Origin: Ischnura elegans
Taxonomy: Eukaryota > Arthropoda > Insecta > Odonata > Coenagrionidae
Length of the DNA stretch: 64,000 bases
NCBI RefSeq assembly: GCF_921293095.1
Contig: NC_060251.1
Coordinates: 62,203,585 to 62,267,584 of the forward strand
Direction of reading: 5' to 3'
Numbering within the stretch: position 1 is the first letter of the stretch; each line of letters starts with the position of its first letter. The notes beneath the pieces are model-generated. The model was not told the DNA's origin, searched no databases, and saw only the letters and a program-made list of their open reading frames with translations. The position numbers and the translations under genes are program-made. Positions 61,314 to 64,000 of the stretch are shown piece after piece.

Positions 61314-61799
61314 GTAAGCGATGTTGCTATATAATTTGGATTTCTAATTCATTAAAATATAGTTAGGCATGTGGAGGATATTGTCCGTATGTCTGCCCAT
61401 CCTGTGTGTGATTCTCAGAAGAAATTCATTACTACTCGTATTTCTCAATGGTCCAAATCTGCCATCAGTTTTATAGTATTTTTAAATGTTCTTTTTTAAA
61501 TTATTGCATATATTTTTCCATTAAAAAAGTTTTTTCTTGTTGCTTTTTTAGCTGTAGTATAATGGTACATATCTCTTAACACTAAATTTCCATTGGTTCT
61601 AGGATTTGCTTCCCAATATTTTATTAGTAAACATTGAATTAGTTTATTTAAATTTTGAATAAATCTTTTATCCTGTGATATAAATTTCTCATTAAAATTT
61701 TCATTTTATGGGCATTTTAGCTTTATGTTTGTACATTCTGGCATGTGCTTACCTAGTAAATTTCATATAAAAATCTTAGTACTTCTTAATCTCTCTTGT

Positions 61800-62097
61800 T
61801 AAAGATATTACTCGGGCTTACCACGAGGATTGATTTTGGGTCATTTGCTTTTCTTGGTATTCATTAATAACTTACCAGATAACATTATTTCAGCAAGTAA
61901 TGTGACACCCATCTTTTTACTGATGATACCAACTTTATTCTTCCTTCTCGCAGTATACATTCCTTGTTAGTTAACTGTCAGATAGTCTTTGATCAATTTA
62001 TTAAAAGTTTGAACGATAGTTTTGTGGTTATCAGTGATAAATCTCAAGTGTTACACTTTGCACGTTTAAAAAATTCTGACAAATCTTTTTCTATTAA
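61800..62097 (+). pseudogene. Decayed LINE reverse-transcriptase fragment, + strand
   Basis: Shifting plus-strand frames give a GLPRGLILGHLLFLVFINNL phrase followed by a worn F/TDDT motif and later KSLNDSFVVISDKSQVLHFA. This is the 'GVPQGS.LGPLLF..YINDLP ... FADDT ... W ... N..K' portion of LINE reverse transcriptase. It is interrupted and old, and it stops where the opposite-strand LINE begins. Confidence 0.65.
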
Positions 62098-64000
62098 TAG
62101 ATAGATAGAAATATTATTTATTATTCTAGGACTGATGTCCTCTCAGAACAAAACAATTCACAAAGCATATATACATACTTCAATATATTTGCTCAATTTC
62201 TCATTGTGAGCAGTAATAGAGAAAAAAAAATATTATACAATATCCAATCAGTGATACAAGTTTTATACAATGTATACAACGGTAAGACATACAATTTAAA
62301 ATCAAAATTACAGCGTGGCGGTAAGCAATAAGCTATAGACCTTTGACTTAAATAATTTCAGAGACCGAATTTCTTTCACACTTTTAGGCAACTCGTTCCA
62401 GAAATTTGACCCAACAACCTGGAAAGATTTTTGGAAAGAAGTTGTGCGATGGGCGGGATAGTATATAAAATTTATATCTGATCTCGTGGTAATCGAAGTA
62501 GTTTGTTGCTTAATTTTAAATAGCGTATATAAGTAATCGGGCTGTTCGTGACGAAACAGTGAGTAGAGAAAAGCTGCTAGGAGATATTTCCGGCGTTTTT
62601 TAGTTTGAAGCCAACCAATATTTTTAAGGTAGGGTGAAATATGGGTATCTCCTCGGATGTTGAACACAAACCTTACGCAGGAGTTAAGAAGGCGTTGGAG
62701 TTTTAAATCTAGATCATCTGGGATATTGTTGTAAACCAAACAGCAGTAATCGAAATGCGGGAAAACAATGGAGGATATTAATAGTTTCCTCGTTTCAATA
62801 GGTAAGACTTCTTTATTTAATTTTAATAGATATAAAATTTGGTTTACTTTCTTAGAGATATCTTGAACATGATTTAACCAAGAGAGATTATTCGACATAG
62901 CTACTCCGAGATTTTTAACAGCGTTTGAGAAGGGAACTTTAACATTACTCACTTTGACATTTGGGATTAAATCAAGGTCTATTTTATTTATAAGTTTTGT
63001 GGAGCCTAAGATAATATCTTTGGTTTTAGAACAGTTTAAAACTAGATAATTATTTACAACCCAGTTTGATATTGAGGCAATGTCCTCATTCACTTTTTCA
63101 ATAGTATTTTCAAGGTCATGAGGAAGACAATGTCGATAAATTTGCAAATCATCAGCATAAAGCATATATTTACAATACTTAAGGTTGTGAGGAAGATCAA
63201 GAAGATAAATGGAAAAAAGCAAAGGTCCCAATACAGATCCTTGAGGAACACCGCAAGTTACATCATTCCATTTGGATATATTCCCACTAGAGTCTTTGAC
63301 TGCTTGGCGGCGGCCAGTGAGGTAATCGTGGAACCAATTTAGTACTGAGCAGGAAAAATTCAGGCACTTCATTTTTTGTAGAAGCTTAGAGTGGTTGACC
63401 CGGTCAAAAGCTTTGCTAAGATCAAATAGCACTAAAACAGTGACCATTTTATTATCGATTGCACCTCGTACATCATCCGTGACTTTTAAAAGAGTGGATT
63501 GAGTACTGAAACCTTGACGAAAACCAGATTGAAATGGGTCAAATCTTTTATTCGCAGTCAGGTAATTTGTAGTTTGTTGATGCACAATTCGCTCGAGAAC
63601 CTTAGATAATGCGCATAAAATGGATATTGGACGGAAATCCGAAGGAGAAGTTGGTTTCTTAACTTTGTTGATCGGTCGAACTAAAGCAGTTTTCCAGCAT
63701 GAGGGATATTTAGAGGAAGAGAGTGAGTAATTAAAAATATCAAGAATGACAGGTATAGTTAATGGTAATGATTTTTTAATAACATCAATGGGAATACCAT
63801 CAGTACCTGTAGCATTGGATTTAGAAAAAGCAAGGAATTTCTGCAGAACTTCTTGGGTAACGTGTTCAAAGAAAAAGTTGGTGTCACTGAATGGAACATG
63901 TGGGTCAGTTACTGAGGCATTACCCGACAATAATGAAGAAGCAGAGGTAAAATAATCGTTTAGTTGGTCTAGTGAGAGGTTTAATGGCAATGAATGCTGC
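62098..64000 (-). mobile_element. LINE of the CR1/jockey type, 3' half, reverse transcriptase open
   Basis: The minus strand is open from 63990 to the stop at 62308, 560 codons, and the element continues past the window edge. Reverse-transcriptase blocks occur in order: SPSDFRPISILCALSKVLER, QSGFRQGFSTQSTLL, VLVLFDLSKAFDRVNH, GVPQGSVLGPLLFSIYL and the catalytic YADD. A thumb follows (NLGVAMSNNLSW) and then the C-terminal HFDYCCLVYN region usual in CR1/jockey groups. No RNase H domain follows. The 3' UTR is about 200 bp and ends in ATCT repeats (62096-62112). The lack of interruptions suggests recent insertion. It lies in or beyond ARL13B intron 8 on the opposite strand. Confidence 0.9.

Overview
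The window is animal nuclear DNA, most likely from an insect or related arthropod with a fairly large genome. Coding exons are short and split by AT-rich introns of 0.1-8 kb with canonical GT-AG borders. The spaces between exons are packed with short inverted-repeat DNA transposons (hAT, pogo/Tigger-like, piggyBac-like and Harbinger-like), tRNA-derived SINEs and LINE pieces. I cannot name the species.

Six protein-coding genes are supported by exons whose splice phases agree at every junction. From left to right: the last ten exons of listerin (LTN1, + strand, 1-12910), ending in an RWD domain and a variant RING; a two-exon torsin-activator-like membrane protein of the LAP1/LULL1 type (+, 18918-20022); a complete eight-exon importin-alpha of the KPNA1/5/6 type (-, 23023-39188, 528 aa); complete MIX23/CCDC58 (+, 39760-45645, 143 aa); complete FAM162/UPF0389 (-, 46110-47864, 145 aa); and the first eight exons of the ciliary GTPase ARL13B (+, 50883-61313), which runs off the right side.

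The torsin-activator-like gene and importin-alpha converge, with poly(A) signals about 40 bp apart. Importin-alpha and MIX23 are divergent across a 571-bp gap that must hold both promoters. FAM162 and ARL13B are also divergent, about 3 kb apart. The genes share no pathway (ribosome quality control, torsin/nuclear envelope, nuclear import, mitochondria, cilium), so this is a neighbourhood of housekeeping genes and not a functional cluster.

The non-coding space is the more unusual part. LTN1's 4.7-kb intron holds three DNA elements almost end to end. Importin-alpha intron 7 is a nest of elements inside an old pogo-like element. A roughly 0.7-kb inverted-repeat family is present twice in opposite orientations, with a 23-bp minisatellite of different length in each copy. 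Penelope-like retroelement pieces form a 430-bp palindrome in an ARL13B intron. A LINE reverse transcriptase stays open for 560 codons at the right edge. I found no capsid- or envelope-bearing element, no CRISPR array and no convincing undescribed protein system. The best leads are the frame-shifting exon-like segment in LTN1, the foldback and Penelope-like structures, the SINE hairpin core and the paired inverted-repeat family.
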